From positions 1-44,395 of the forward strand of contig JASHOC010000245.1 in NCBI GenBank assembly GCA_030041305.1: a DNA stretch of 44,395 nt. Reading direction: 5' to 3'. Under the pieces are notes generated by a model, which worked only from the letters and a program-made list of their open reading frames with translations, searched no databases and was not told the DNA's origin. The stretch is from Acidobacteriaceae bacterium (GTDB lineage Bacteria > Acidobacteriota > Terriglobia > Terriglobales > Acidobacteriaceae). Position 1 is the first letter of the stretch, and each line of letters starts with the position of its first letter. A program made the translations under genes and the position numbers. Of this stretch, positions 27,836 to 36,815 are shown piece by piece.

Positions 27836-29377
27836 TCAGTGTTTGCTGAACATCTCCATCACGTCGTTGTGAAATGCGACGCGGCTGGACTCGCGGGTGT
27901 AGAACATGTGGCCGCCGGGAAACTCGTGGACGGCAACGCGGGTGGGATCGCCCATGAGGGGCATCCCATTCACGGTAAGGATGGAACCCATGAAGGGGCA
28001 GGATAGATCGTCCCAGCCGTGGGCGATGAGGACACGCAGCTTGGGATCGGCAGCCACAGCCTGGCGAAGTTGCGTCACCGAGCCTTCGCGCAGAGCGGCG
28101 CCGCCGTCCCATTGCTCGTTGACTGTATAGGAAAGCGCATTGTAGCGGGCGTCGACTTTCCAGCCGATGGTGTTGGTAAGGAAGTTGACCATGGCGGTGG
28201 TAAGTGGGGCCACGATGCTGGCCAGCAGGGGATCGTTGGCGCGCTGCTGAGGCGCGTATGGAAAGGGATCGAAGGACGTGACGTTCGAGTCGTAGACGGA
28301 GCCGATTTTACCCTGTTCGCGATGGACTTCGCGAACGTAGGCCTGGGTGTCGAGACGGCCGCCGGACTCCTTGACGAAAGTGGGATCGAGGCCGGTCATC
28401 TGGGTGACGCGCTGAATCATGGCGTCAGTGGCGGCGGGATCGGAGTGGCCCTTGATGAGGGCGGTGGCGTAGTCGCCTTCGGTGTACGCGATGACGTCGG
28501 CCATGGCTTGCGGGGTGAGTTGGTGTTCGCGCTCAAGATGGGCGGCGGCGATCGAGGGCAAGGTCATCATCCAGGGCAAGGGCGAGATGTCGCCGTACTG
28601 CTCGATGGTGGGGTTGAGGTAGGGTGAGACGAGGACCACGCCGCTCATGGCGACGCCGACCTGCGACTGGAGATAGTAGGTGATGCGGGGGCCGCGAAAG
28701 CCGCCGTAACTTTCGCCGACGAGGTACTTGCGCGAGTCGAGGCGGTCGTTCTTGACCAGCCAGTCGTAGACGATGCGGGAAAGATACTCGATGTCGGGGA
28801 CGGTCGTGTAAAAGAGCTTTTTGGTCTGCTCGTCGGGAACCAGGGAGCGGCTGAAGCCAGTGCCGATGGGATCGATGAAGACGAGGTCCGTGAAGTCGAG
28901 CCATGTGCCCTGATTGTCGGTAAAGTCGGACGGCTCGGAAGGGCTGTCGCCCTGGTTGCCGAATGGCAAATGCTTGGGGCCGATGGCTCCGAAGTTGAGA
29001 TAGACGCTGGAGGCGCCGGGACCGCCGTTGAAGGCGAAGGTGACGGGGCGGTTGGGCCCGGACATGGTGTAGGAGGTGACCACGACCTCGCCGGTCTGTT
29101 TGCCGTCTTTGTCGCGCACGGGCCAGGGGCCGACAGTGACGGTGTAATGCAGGGTTTTGCCGTTGAGCACCATAGACTGCTGGGCGCTCTTCTCGGGCGG
29201 CAGCGGAGGCAACTGATTTTTCCCGGCTTCAGGCTGGTTCGGGGCAGGTTTGTTGGCGGCGGGTGCGGGCTGATCGGCTTGGGCGGCGACGCGGGGAGCG
29301 GGAATGGAGAGGCAAAGGAAGGTGAAAAGGCAAGCCGCGAGCGAGGTGCGGAGGGGACGCGGGCGCAAGGTCTCCAT
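27836..29377 (-). CDS. Secreted serine carboxypeptidase (peptidase S10 family)
   Basis: This 513-residue protein has a Sec signal peptide, a Pro/Ala-rich linker (residues about 34-60), and an S10 carboxypeptidase domain. Motifs are FAFNGGPGASSVYLNFGAIGP (oxyanion region), DPIGTGFSRS, the nucleophile GESYGG (S223), an aspartate in HGWDDLSCPF (D456 or D457) and the histidine in FPGGHMFY (H490). It removes C-terminal amino acids from peptides, usually at acidic pH, outside the cytoplasm. The start at 29377 was chosen because the signal peptide begins there; an upstream in-frame start adds 43 unlikely residues and would overlap the neighbouring gene. There is no clear ribosome site. It is divergent from the exported cyclophilin gene. 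Confidence 0.9.
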   Translation of the reverse strand: METLRPRPLRTSLAACLFTFLCLSIPAPRVAAQADQPAPAANKPAPNQPEAGKNQLPPLPPEKSAQQSMVLNGKTLHYTVTVGPWPVRDKDGKQTGEVVVTSYTMSGPNRPVTFAFNGGPGASSVYLNFGAIGPKHLPFGNQGDSPSEPSDFTDNQGTWLDFTDLVFIDPIGTGFSRSLVPDEQTKKLFYTTVPDIEYLSRIVYDWLVKNDRLDSRKYLVGESYGGFRGPRITYYLQSQVGVAMSGVVLVSPYLNPTIEQYGDISPLPWMMTLPSIAAAHLEREHQLTPQAMADVIAYTEGDYATALIKGHSDPAATDAMIQRVTQMTGLDPTFVKESGGRLDTQAYVREVHREQGKIGSVYDSNVTSFDPFPYAPQQRANDPLLASIVAPLTTAMVNFLTNTIGWKVDARYNALSYTVNEQWDGGAALREGSVTQLRQAVAADPKLRVLIAHGWDDLSCPFMGSILTVNGMPLMGDPTRVAVHEFPGGHMFYTRESSRVAFHNDVMEMFSKH

Positions 29378-29447
29378 GCATTCACGATACACGCGGCGCG
29401 CGGCGCCGGCTGGCCTGAGCCGGGCCGCGTGATTTACCCTCGAATCA

Positions 29448-30221
29448 ATGAGCCCGAAACGCATTCTTTTGTATTCCGGCGTGGCGGCGGCCTGCGTTGC
29501 GGCCATCGCCGTTTTTGCGTTTGTCCATCCGCAGACGCAGGAGGCGCAGACAGCGAGCCCGGCAGGTTCAGCCGCGGGCGATCAGCTTCCCGACGCGCCG
29601 ACGGCGACGCCGGAGGCCTCCGTTGTTCCCAGCGGACCGTACGCCGTACTTGATACTTCGATGGGGCGGATGACCTGCCAGTTTTACCAGAAGCAGGCTC
29701 CGATAGCAGTGGCGAATTTTATCGGACTGGCGAAGGGGACAAAGGACTGGACCGATCCGGTGACCAAGCAGGTGGAGCATCGTAAGCCCTTTTACGACGG
29801 GACGATTTTTCACCGCGTGATTCCCGAGTTCATGATCCAGGGCGGCGACCGGACCGGGACGGGCATGGGCGATCCCGGCTACGCTTTCGACGACGAACTC
29901 AATCCGGACCTGAACTTCGACCGGGCGGGGCGGCTGGCGATGGCTAACTCCGGACCGAATACGAACGGGAGCCAGTTTTTCATTACGGAGACGGCGTACC
30001 CGTCGCTCGACCAGCATTACACGCTTTTCGGCCAGTGCGACGATGCGAGCGTTGCGGTGGTGAAGGCGATTGCGCGGGTTCCGCGGGACGCGGAAGACAA
30101 GCCGCTGTCGCCGGTGGTGCTCGAAAAGGTGCGGATTGTGGCGGAGGGCCAGCCGATGCCGCCGCTCTTGCCGGGCGAACCCGAGGCTGCGCCGCCACCG
30201 GCGCCTGCATCTCAACCATAA
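29448..30221 (+). CDS. Exported or membrane-anchored cyclophilin-type peptidyl-prolyl isomerase
   Basis: This 257-residue protein has an N-terminal hydrophobic anchor or signal (residues about 5-26), an Ala/Thr/Pro-rich linker, and a cyclophilin domain from about residue 64. Motifs are YDGTIFHRVIPEFMIQGGDRTGTGMGDPGY, with the catalytic Arg in FHRV, and NTNGSQFFIT. It ends in a Pro/Ala-rich tail. It would speed proline isomerisation during folding of exported proteins. A second cyclophilin without a signal follows 84 bases downstream, probably a tandem duplicate split between compartments. Confidence 0.92.
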   Translation: MSPKRILLYSGVAAACVAAIAVFAFVHPQTQEAQTASPAGSAAGDQLPDAPTATPEASVVPSGPYAVLDTSMGRMTCQFYQKQAPIAVANFIGLAKGTKDWTDPVTKQVEHRKPFYDGTIFHRVIPEFMIQGGDRTGTGMGDPGYAFDDELNPDLNFDRAGRLAMANSGPNTNGSQFFITETAYPSLDQHYTLFGQCDDASVAVVKAIARVPRDAEDKPLSPVVLEKVRIVAEGQPMPPLLPGEPEAAPPPAPASQP

Positions 30222-30305
30222 ACACGGGCCGCACAAATCGGGCGCGGACGGAATCGGCTTTCCCCGGATCGCCCGTGTTTCCACACCCTTCAATTAGGAG
30301 TTCAA

Positions 30306-30836
30306 ATGCCGCTTACCCCAGGAACGTACGCTGTTTTCGATACCAGCGAAGGCAATGTGACGATTCGCCTCTTCGAGGCCGACGCGCCGGTTACGGTGAA
30401 GAATTTCATCGAGTTGGCGGAGGGCTCACGCGAGTGGACGCACCCGGTGACGCGGGCGAAATCGTCGAACAAGCTGTACGACGGAACCATTTTCCATCGC
30501 GTGATTCCGGATTTCATGATCCAGGGCGGCGACCCGGCGGGCACGGGAATGGGCGGGCCCGGCTATCGCTTCGAGGACGAGACCAAAGGCTCGCCGCACA
30601 AGTTTGACAAGCCCGGCAAACTGGCCATGGCCAATGCAGGCCCGAATACCAACGGCAGCCAGTTTTTTATCACCGTGGCGCCGACGCCGTGGCTGACGGG
30701 CAAGCACACCATTTTCGGCGAAGTGGTGGAGGGCCAGGAGACTGTGGTCAAAATTTCCAAAGTTCCGCGTGGCGCGCAGGATAAGCCGCACCAGGCGGTG
30801 GTGCTGGAGTCGGTGGTGATTGAGCGGGTGGCGTAG
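30306..30836 (+). CDS. Cytosolic cyclophilin-type peptidyl-prolyl isomerase
   Basis: This 176-residue protein is a bare cyclophilin domain: YAVFDTSEGNVTIRLFE, YDGTIFHRVIPDFMIQGGDP, MANAGPNTNGSQFFIT and LTGKHTIFGEVVEGQETV. It resembles the upstream exported cyclophilin closely, including the insert around HPVTRAKSSNKLYDG, which matches DPVTKQVEHRKPFYDG there. AGGAG eight bases before the ATG fixes the start. The pair is probably one operon. Confidence 0.93.
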   Translation: MPLTPGTYAVFDTSEGNVTIRLFEADAPVTVKNFIELAEGSREWTHPVTRAKSSNKLYDGTIFHRVIPDFMIQGGDPAGTGMGGPGYRFEDETKGSPHKFDKPGKLAMANAGPNTNGSQFFITVAPTPWLTGKHTIFGEVVEGQETVVKISKVPRGAQDKPHQAVVLESVVIERVA

Positions 30837-30987
30837 AACTTATAACGGAAGCCAGAGAAGGTCTCTATCTCGGCGCCAAGCCTTCGGGTCGAAGCGATCC
30901 CCAAGGAGCGTTGACCGGTCACGGAGGTTGGCGGGATTCAGTATCTTTGGTTTTGCCTCAGGGCATCCATAGTCTTTCACGTCAAGA

Positions 30988-33135
30988 TCAATTTGGACTG
31001 CGGCAGAACGCCAAAATGATTTCGCCGAAGCGCTCGGCTTGGGCAGGGCCGATGCCCGGAATTTGCGATAGCTGTTGCGGGCTGGCGGGCCGGGTTTGGG
31101 CGACGGCAGCCAAGGCTCGGTCGTGGAGCACCATGTAGGCGGGGACGCCGAGCCGCTTGGCTTCTGTGGCCCGCCAGTCGCGCAGCTTGGCTTCGATGCT
31201 CTGTGTGAATGCCTGCTCCTCCGGCGTGGGCGGGCGGAATTCGGGTCGAGGCGCCGGCGTCTTGGCCGGCTTCGGGTCCTCATGAACGAGCTTGGGTCGG
31301 GTCAGTTTGGGCTTTTTTGAGCGCATCGGTGGATCGGACCGGCCGCCAAACTCGTCGGCCACGCCGTCGCCGATGAGGAGCGGCAGAGGCGTGGCCGGTC
31401 GGACTTCGAGGCCGCGCGCGGTGAGACGCACTTTGCGAAAGGGAATGACCTCGCCGTTTTTCTCGTACTCGGCTTGCTCGATTTCGATCAAAGCCGCGCG
31501 CGCCATGGCGTCGAGCAGGGCATCGAAGTCGCTGCGGCTGAGACGGCCGACCAGATCGAGATTGCGTTGCAGCGCGCCTGCGGCCTTGTAGTCGACGGGT
31601 CGCAGCTCATCGACGATGGATTGAACGATCTCGCGCTCGAGGGCAGTGGCTCTGCGGAATTGGCGCAGCACGGCGCCGGCGGGGTCGCAAATGTCGCACT
31701 TGCCGCAGGGGCGGTTGGCGTCTTCGAGATCGCCGAAATGGCGCACCAGCGCCGCCACGCGGCACTCGCTGGAGACGGTGTAGCGCAGGACTTTTTCGAA
31801 CTGCTCGGCGCGGTGCCGCGCTTGAATCGCATAGGTCTTTTTCCATCCCGGGGCGCCACGCGTAACGCTGCCGTCGAAATCGACGCGCGCGCCGCCGTGG
31901 ATTTCGAGCTTCTCAAGCGCCTTGTCGAACTCCTCTTCGCCGAGGTTCGAGGCGGCGCGCAATTTGTCCACATTTTGCGGATCGCCGGTCAGCGCCTCAA
32001 AGACATGGCTCAATGATTCAACAGGAGGGTAGTCGCGGTTGAGGAAGAAATCGTGGGTGCGCTGGTCGGCGTAGGAGTGCATGAGGAAAGTGCGGCTGAG
32101 GGCGCCATCGCGGCCGGCGCGGCCGATCTCCTGGTAATAGCCCTCGAGGGTGGCGGACAGGCCGGCGTGAATGACAGTGCGGATGTTGGCCTTATCGATG
32201 CCCATGCCGAAGGCGATGGTGGCGACAACCACTTCGAGCTCGCCGGCTTGAAACGCTCTCTGCACACGCTCGCGCGTTTCGGCGTCGAGGCCGGCGTGGT
32301 AGGCAGCGGCGGGAATGGCGCGGGAAAGCTCCGCGGCGAGCTGCTCGGATTGCTTGCGGGAAGGGGCATAGACAATGGCCGGACGGTGCGACAACTTGAT
32401 GAGGAGCCGGAAGATGGCGGGGGCGCGATCCGGCTGCGGAATTTCCACCACTTCAATGGCGAGGTTCTCGCGCCGGAAGCCGTGAATGAATTTGGCCGGC
32501 GCGATCATGCCGAGCTGAGCCAGGATATCGGCCTGGACGGTGGGTGTGGCAGTGGCGGTCATGGCCAGAACGGGCGCGGGATCGGGAGCGCCGCGCAACG
32601 CGGGCAGGTGCTGGCCCAACATGCGGTAATCGGGACGAAAATCGTGGCCCCAATGCGAGATGCAGTGGGCTTCGTCGATGGCGATGAGGGCCAGTTTGCG
32701 CTTGGCCAGCATCTCAGGAAAGCCGGGCACGCGCAGGCGCTCGGGAGCGATGAATAAAAATTGCAACGCGCCCTGCAGATACTCGACACAGGCCTGGCGG
32801 GCCGCCGCGCGCGCGAGGCCGGAGTGAATGCGCGCCACGCGCAGGCCTAAGGCAGCGAGCTTGGCCGCCTGGTCTTCCATGAGGGAGATGAGGGGCGAGA
32901 TGACCAGCGCCGTGCCGCCGCGCGCCAGGGCCGGCAACTGGTAGCAGAGCGATTTGCCTGCACCGGTGGGCATGACCAGTAAGAGGTCACGGCCGGAAAT
33001 GGCGGTGCGGCAGACTTGTTCCTGGTTGGCGCGAAAGCTGGCGAAGCCGAAGACGGAGTGGAGCAGTTCGGCGGGCTGAACGGGTTGGGATGATGTCGAC
33101 AAAGACGATGCGGCGCGCGAAGACGCCTGCTGCAT
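30988..33135 (-). CDS. recQ: ATP-dependent DNA helicase RecQ
   Basis: This 715-residue helicase unwinds recombination and repair intermediates 3'-5'. It has the Walker A motif MPTGAGKS (K61), DEAH box (154-157), the aromatic-rich loop HCISHWGHDFRPDY, TATATP, and the C-terminal helicase motifs ATIAFGMGIDKANIRTVIH and QEIGRAGRDG. The RecQ-C zinc site is visible as SSECR followed by CGKCDIC. A winged-helix part follows, then a basic Pro-rich linker and an HRDC domain at the end (QSIEAKLRDWRATEAKRLG...IPGIGPAQAERFGE). The complete architecture suggests an active enzyme. It is convergent with the cyclophilin pair, and the amidohydrolase-like gene lies upstream on the same strand (30 bases from its stop). 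Confidence 0.95.
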   Translation of the reverse strand: MQQASSRAASSLSTSSQPVQPAELLHSVFGFASFRANQEQVCRTAISGRDLLLVMPTGAGKSLCYQLPALARGGTALVISPLISLMEDQAAKLAALGLRVARIHSGLARAAARQACVEYLQGALQFLFIAPERLRVPGFPEMLAKRKLALIAIDEAHCISHWGHDFRPDYRMLGQHLPALRGAPDPAPVLAMTATATPTVQADILAQLGMIAPAKFIHGFRRENLAIEVVEIPQPDRAPAIFRLLIKLSHRPAIVYAPSRKQSEQLAAELSRAIPAAAYHAGLDAETRERVQRAFQAGELEVVVATIAFGMGIDKANIRTVIHAGLSATLEGYYQEIGRAGRDGALSRTFLMHSYADQRTHDFFLNRDYPPVESLSHVFEALTGDPQNVDKLRAASNLGEEEFDKALEKLEIHGGARVDFDGSVTRGAPGWKKTYAIQARHRAEQFEKVLRYTVSSECRVAALVRHFGDLEDANRPCGKCDICDPAGAVLRQFRRATALEREIVQSIVDELRPVDYKAAGALQRNLDLVGRLSRSDFDALLDAMARAALIEIEQAEYEKNGEVIPFRKVRLTARGLEVRPATPLPLLIGDGVADEFGGRSDPPMRSKKPKLTRPKLVHEDPKPAKTPAPRPEFRPPTPEEQAFTQSIEAKLRDWRATEAKRLGVPAYMVLHDRALAAVAQTRPASPQQLSQIPGIGPAQAERFGEIILAFCRSPN

Positions 33136-33165
33136 TCACTCTACAGAATGCGTCAAGGCGCGCGG

Positions 33166-34659
33166 TCAGGGATGGGCGTTGTTGGCCAGTTTCAGCAGGC
33201 TGGGACGGTCGATCACGTCGCCGTCGAGGATCAGCGTAGAAATGCGGCGCGCGTTCCAGATGTCGACGGTCGGGTCGCCATCGACCACCAGGATGTCGGC
33301 GCGGCGGCCGGGCGCGATTTGACCGATGTCGTTCCAGCCGAACTGGAGCGCGTAATTATTGGTGGCGGCGGCCAAAGCCTCGCGGGCAGAGAGCCCCATG
33401 CGCACCAACAGCTCCAACTCGGTATGCAGCGAGATGCCGGGCATCGTGCCCATGGCGTCGGCGCCGGAGCCGGCGAGGTAGTGGGGAAACGCGGAGAAGA
33501 TGGTCTCGTTGATGCGCCACAGGCGCATGGCCGCCTGATCGGCCTTCTTTTGCTGGTCGGTCTCGAGCCATCGCTGCGCGGCGCCGGGGATGTGGCGCGC
33601 CCAGGAGGGGAGGGGATAGTCCATCTCGCCGGTGGCCGGGTCGGTGGCGTGGTACATGCGCCGCGCATCGAGCAGCGCCGCGGCGGGTTCTTTCCACAGG
33701 TTGCGATGATCGGGCAGTTCGACGTAATCGAGGCTGAAGGTGGGGATCAGTGCGGTGTGATTGGCGGCGAGAAAATGCGCGTAGTCGCGCAGGCGCGTGT
33801 CGGTGGGAGGGACGTGCTGGGAATAATCGAAGGCCGTGACCGCGGCCGGGCCCTCCGGGTCGCTCACGAGCGGGGTTTGCAGCTCGGTGGGCAGGACGCC
33901 GAGGATGTAGTGGTCCATATGGAGCAGCGCGTCGACGCCCGCCTGCACGGCGACGTGGTAGGGCGTGGCCACAAATTCGCCGTAGGTGATCAGGTGCATT
34001 TCGCGGGCGTGCTCGATGATCCACTGGGCGTTGGCGGCGGTAACGGTGGGGCCAAGAAAGAGGACACGCGTGCCCAGTTTGGCGGAGTCCACCATCTGGA
34101 TGGCGGTGTCTTGCGGGCTGAGCTCGACCGGTTGCGCCCCAGCGCGCAGCTTGCCGACCCAACCTGGGTGGCGAGCCAGCAGGCTCCAGTTATCCGTGAC
34201 GCCGATGGAGTCGATGGGGTAGATTTGCGGACTGGGGTGGGCGCCGAAATCGATGAAGCCGCGCTCGGCGTCGGCGCGCGCCACCACGGTGGTGACGCCC
34301 ATGTAGAGGTTGGCGTTGGCCTCGGCCTGGGAGTTCATGCCGGCAAAGCCGTCAATGAGGCCGGGGATGAGAAACTTGCCCGTGCAATCGATGACCTGCG
34401 CACCCTCGGGAACGGGAATCTGGCTGGCGGGGCCCACGGCGGTAATTTGGCCATTGACGACGATCACCACCGCATTTTGCAGGTCGTTGGCGGAGTCGCC
34501 CCACTGGGTGACATCAATGATCGTTCCGCCGCTCAGAACCAAAGGTACGGGAGCTGGGGAGGGAAGCTCCGCTGGCGGGGCTTGCACTTGCGCCCAGGCC
34601 AGAACGCAGGCCAAGGCAGTCTCAAGAAGGCAAACCACGCAAAACCGGTAAAATCGCAT
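33166..34659 (-). CDS. Exported amidohydrolase-family protein lacking the HxH metal motif
   Basis: This 497-residue protein has a signal peptide (MRFYRFCVVCLLETALACVLAWAQ) and an amidohydrolase (imidazolonepropionase-like) fold: LSGGTIIDVTQ, VVIVVNGQITAVGP, FLIPGLID, AGVDALLHMDHY, GISLHTELELLVRMGLSAREAL and GRRADILVVDGDP. In active members the strand after PGLID carries HxH for the metal centre; here the sequence is PGLIDGFAGMN, so both histidines are replaced (F105 and G107). Other metal positions are partly kept. It may be inactive, use another mechanism, or bind a substrate only. The start at 34659 gives the signal peptide; an upstream in-frame start adds 11 residues. The recQ start lies 30 bases downstream. 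Confidence 0.85.
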   Translation of the reverse strand: MRFYRFCVVCLLETALACVLAWAQVQAPPAELPSPAPVPLVLSGGTIIDVTQWGDSANDLQNAVVIVVNGQITAVGPASQIPVPEGAQVIDCTGKFLIPGLIDGFAGMNSQAEANANLYMGVTTVVARADAERGFIDFGAHPSPQIYPIDSIGVTDNWSLLARHPGWVGKLRAGAQPVELSPQDTAIQMVDSAKLGTRVLFLGPTVTAANAQWIIEHAREMHLITYGEFVATPYHVAVQAGVDALLHMDHYILGVLPTELQTPLVSDPEGPAAVTAFDYSQHVPPTDTRLRDYAHFLAANHTALIPTFSLDYVELPDHRNLWKEPAAALLDARRMYHATDPATGEMDYPLPSWARHIPGAAQRWLETDQQKKADQAAMRLWRINETIFSAFPHYLAGSGADAMGTMPGISLHTELELLVRMGLSAREALAAATNNYALQFGWNDIGQIAPGRRADILVVDGDPTVDIWNARRISTLILDGDVIDRPSLLKLANNAHP

Positions 34660-34959
34660 AAAGACAGTCTGATGTGGATTGTCGCACAGCATTTTCAGGA
34701 AGTTGGCCCGCAGTCGAAACGCCTCCCACCCAGTTGGATGTCACTTTTTGTGCGAAATTGAGACGGGGCGGGGCGATCTGCCAATGGCCGGAGCTCTTTG
34801 CGAAAAGCGTTAGGGGGAACGGTCCGTAGGATGCGGGACATAACCATGGCCGGCGAGAGGCAAAATGCCGGCCTTGAGGCGTTCAGCGAGAGGCGAACGG
34901 GCCCGCAGGGAGAACCTCACCGGTTGCCCGAGTGCTTGGACGAATGCCATGCTCAAGGG

Positions 34960-35421
34960 ATGGGAAGAATACGACTACTGGGCGCGGCCGCGATCCTGGC
35001 GATGACCTGTTCGCTGGCGAGTTGGGCGCAGGATAAGGGATACTGGCGCGCGGCAAGTTCCACGGCCGCGGCCATTACGGGCGATATCGCGATTGCAAAT
35101 AACAAGGTCACGATCGACTTTGCCGCGTTCCCGATTGCGCCGATTCGCACACTGACGGCGGCCGAGGTGGGCGCGGGTTTTGCCGCGGACGTGAACGCGC
35201 CCGGAAACGGGTATCTTTACCGGCTGAACGTGCCGGCCGGGCGGCGATTCATGCACCACAACACGCTCTGCGGGACCGAGGACACGCAGTGGATGGCGAC
35301 CTATGTGGAGGGTCGCACCCTGCAGGTAGCGTTTTTCTCCGGGTCGAACACGCCCGTGTTCACACTCGATGCCCTGGAGAATTCGATGGACCGCTGCGGT
35401 ACGTTCACTTACGAGCGTTGA
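34960..35421 (+). CDS. Small exported protein of unknown function
   Basis: This 153-residue protein has a Sec signal peptide (MGRIRLLGAAAILAMTCSLASWAQ). A compact domain follows, with YWRAASSTAAAITGDIAI, then NVPAGRRFMHHNTLCGTEDTQWMATY and a terminal C-G-T-F-T-Y. Two cysteines (in LCGTED and RCGTFTY) could form a disulphide. The start at 34960 is chosen from the signal sequence; the ribosome site is not clear. No family is recognised. A hairpin terminator follows 18 bases after the stop. Confidence 0.72.
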   Translation: MGRIRLLGAAAILAMTCSLASWAQDKGYWRAASSTAAAITGDIAIANNKVTIDFAAFPIAPIRTLTAAEVGAGFAADVNAPGNGYLYRLNVPAGRRFMHHNTLCGTEDTQWMATYVEGRTLQVAFFSGSNTPVFTLDALENSMDRCGTFTYER

Positions 35422-35439
35422 GAGAGGGAAGGCTACGTT

Positions 35440-35491
35440 CCCCATCCATGCCGCAGAAAAAGACCGCGGCAGGGATGGGGTTTGTTGTTTG
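35440..35491 (+). terminator. Candidate terminator after the small exported protein
   Basis: CCCCATCC (35440-35447) pairs with GGATGGGG (35473-35480), extended inward by GCCGC with GCGGC, and is followed by TTTGTTGTTTG. The T-tract is interrupted. Confidence 0.6.
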
Positions 35492-35531
35492 CGCCACGCC
35501 GAGAACCATGCGGAGAAGACCGGTGCAAGGC

Positions 35532-36446
35532 TCAGGGTTGCGCCGGGGGGTTGGCGTGGGCGATCTGCCCGGCTCCACTGCCGCGGATGCCGAAGTTATA
35601 CGCCACGCCGAAGGAGAAAACGGGATAGACGCGAAACGAGTTCAGGTCATTCGTGTATTTGGCGATTTGGGCCTGGAGATTGGAGTTCAGTGAAGCATAG
35701 TCCACCACGTTCTGGCAATTGGCGGTCCCTTCCGGATTGCTGCAGACCTGTCCGGAAGTGAGCGCAAGATTGACCGACGGGGCCCCAACCATGGCCACGC
35801 CCACTTCGAAGGGAAACGACCAGCGGCCGCCACGTCGCGAGATCATGTTGCCCCAACCGGTGGTGATGGTGAAGGCCGGATTTTGCGAGTGCAGGTTCAC
35901 GCTGCCGGTTCCGGTAACCGGGTTCGCCGTGGAGGAGTAATAAGTCGTGCCGTTGAGGGTGAACGAGGTTCCGCCTGACGCAGCGATGGTGGCGCTGGCG
36001 CCGTTGCCGTTGTACAGGAGAAGGCCGGGGCTGACGCGGAAACCGTGATTCGGGAATGGATAATAATCGACCGAGGCCCCCGCAGTGGCGAGGTTCAGTT
36101 TGCCGTTGACACTGAAGCCGCTGACGTTGATGTTGTTCAAGGAGTAATTGAAGAAGTTGCCCGTGCCGCGGATGTTCATGTAGCGGTTGGCGTTGATCGC
36201 GGCCTGCAGATTGACGCCCATGAGCGAGATGCCGCCGCCCAGGGCAAGGCGCGAAAAGGGCCTGAGGGTAGGAGCGGGCGCGCTTGACGGGTTGGGAAGA
36301 ATGGCGGGACTGCCTCCGTTCACGCTGGACGAAGAGGAGTCAGCAGGAGCGGCGTCTGAAGCAGAGAGGTTGGTTTGCGCTATTAGCGAAGTAGACGCAA
36401 CGACGAGGAACGTCAGGCAATAGAAAGGTAGTTTCACCAGTTTCAC
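35532..36446 (-). CDS. Outer-membrane beta-barrel-like protein
   Basis: This 304-residue protein has a signal peptide (MKLVKLPFYCLTFLVVASTSLIAQ) and a Ser/Pro/Ala-rich linker. Alternating beta-strand segments follow, such as LALGGGISLMGVNLQAAINANRY, GKLNLATAGASVDYYPFPNHGFRVSPGLLLY and FPFEVGVAMVGAPSV. The last strand, VYPVFSFGVAYNFGIR, has the pattern of an outer-membrane barrel, after which a short tail follows. The start is GTG at 36446 with GGAG ten bases upstream. Acidobacteria encode many such barrels of unknown role. It is convergent with the gene at 34960. Confidence 0.8.
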   Translation of the reverse strand: MKLVKLPFYCLTFLVVASTSLIAQTNLSASDAAPADSSSSSVNGGSPAILPNPSSAPAPTLRPFSRLALGGGISLMGVNLQAAINANRYMNIRGTGNFFNYSLNNINVSGFSVNGKLNLATAGASVDYYPFPNHGFRVSPGLLLYNGNGASATIAASGGTSFTLNGTTYYSSTANPVTGTGSVNLHSQNPAFTITTGWGNMISRRGGRWSFPFEVGVAMVGAPSVNLALTSGQVCSNPEGTANCQNVVDYASLNSNLQAQIAKYTNDLNSFRVYPVFSFGVAYNFGIRGSGAGQIAHANPPAQP

Positions 36447-36803
36447 GAGTTAGTCTCCAGAATTCGATCAATGTGAGAGGGTCAACGCATGGATCGAGCC
36501 AACTTTCGGCGGATCCGGGAAAAACCGTACACTCCTCGCTGCGCCTGCGAAGATTGCTTCGCACGGGGCTATGAGCGTGCGGATGCACTCCTACCTATTC
36601 GTGCAGGGGGTCACGTGAAGGCTGGGATTGAGGGTAATTTACCAGCGCACAGGGCCGGGCGCAATATCACGAATGTGCAGGGCGGCACATAGTGGGAAGC
36701 AGCCGAGCATGCAGCTCCGCGGCGGACAAAGGACCACAAACGCGCCGCGGCGTGCAATCCTGTAAAGTGCCATCCTTTAATCCGATGACCACCGAATAAT
36801 CCG
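36447..36803. other. Intergenic stretch between the barrel gene and mutY
   Basis: About 350 bases contain no convincing gene. A perfect small hairpin (TGCGAAG at 36546-36552 with CTTCGCA at 36557-36563) has no T-tract. The right edge holds the 19-bp duplication at the mutY start. Confidence 0.5.
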
Positions 36804-36815
36804 ATGACCACCGAA
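36778..36815 (+). repeat. Perfect 19-bp tandem duplication spanning the mutY start
   Basis: TAATCCGATGACCACCGAA occurs at 36778-36796 and again at 36797-36815. The first copy makes a four-codon ORF, ATG ACC ACC GAA followed by TAA (36785-36799). The second copy supplies the mutY start at 36804. Confidence 0.95.

Noticed and set aside
33148..34761. A 537-codon open frame antisense to the amidohydrolase-like gene
   Set aside because: The minus strand shows a signal peptide and family motifs; the plus frame has no family-like sequence or ribosome site.
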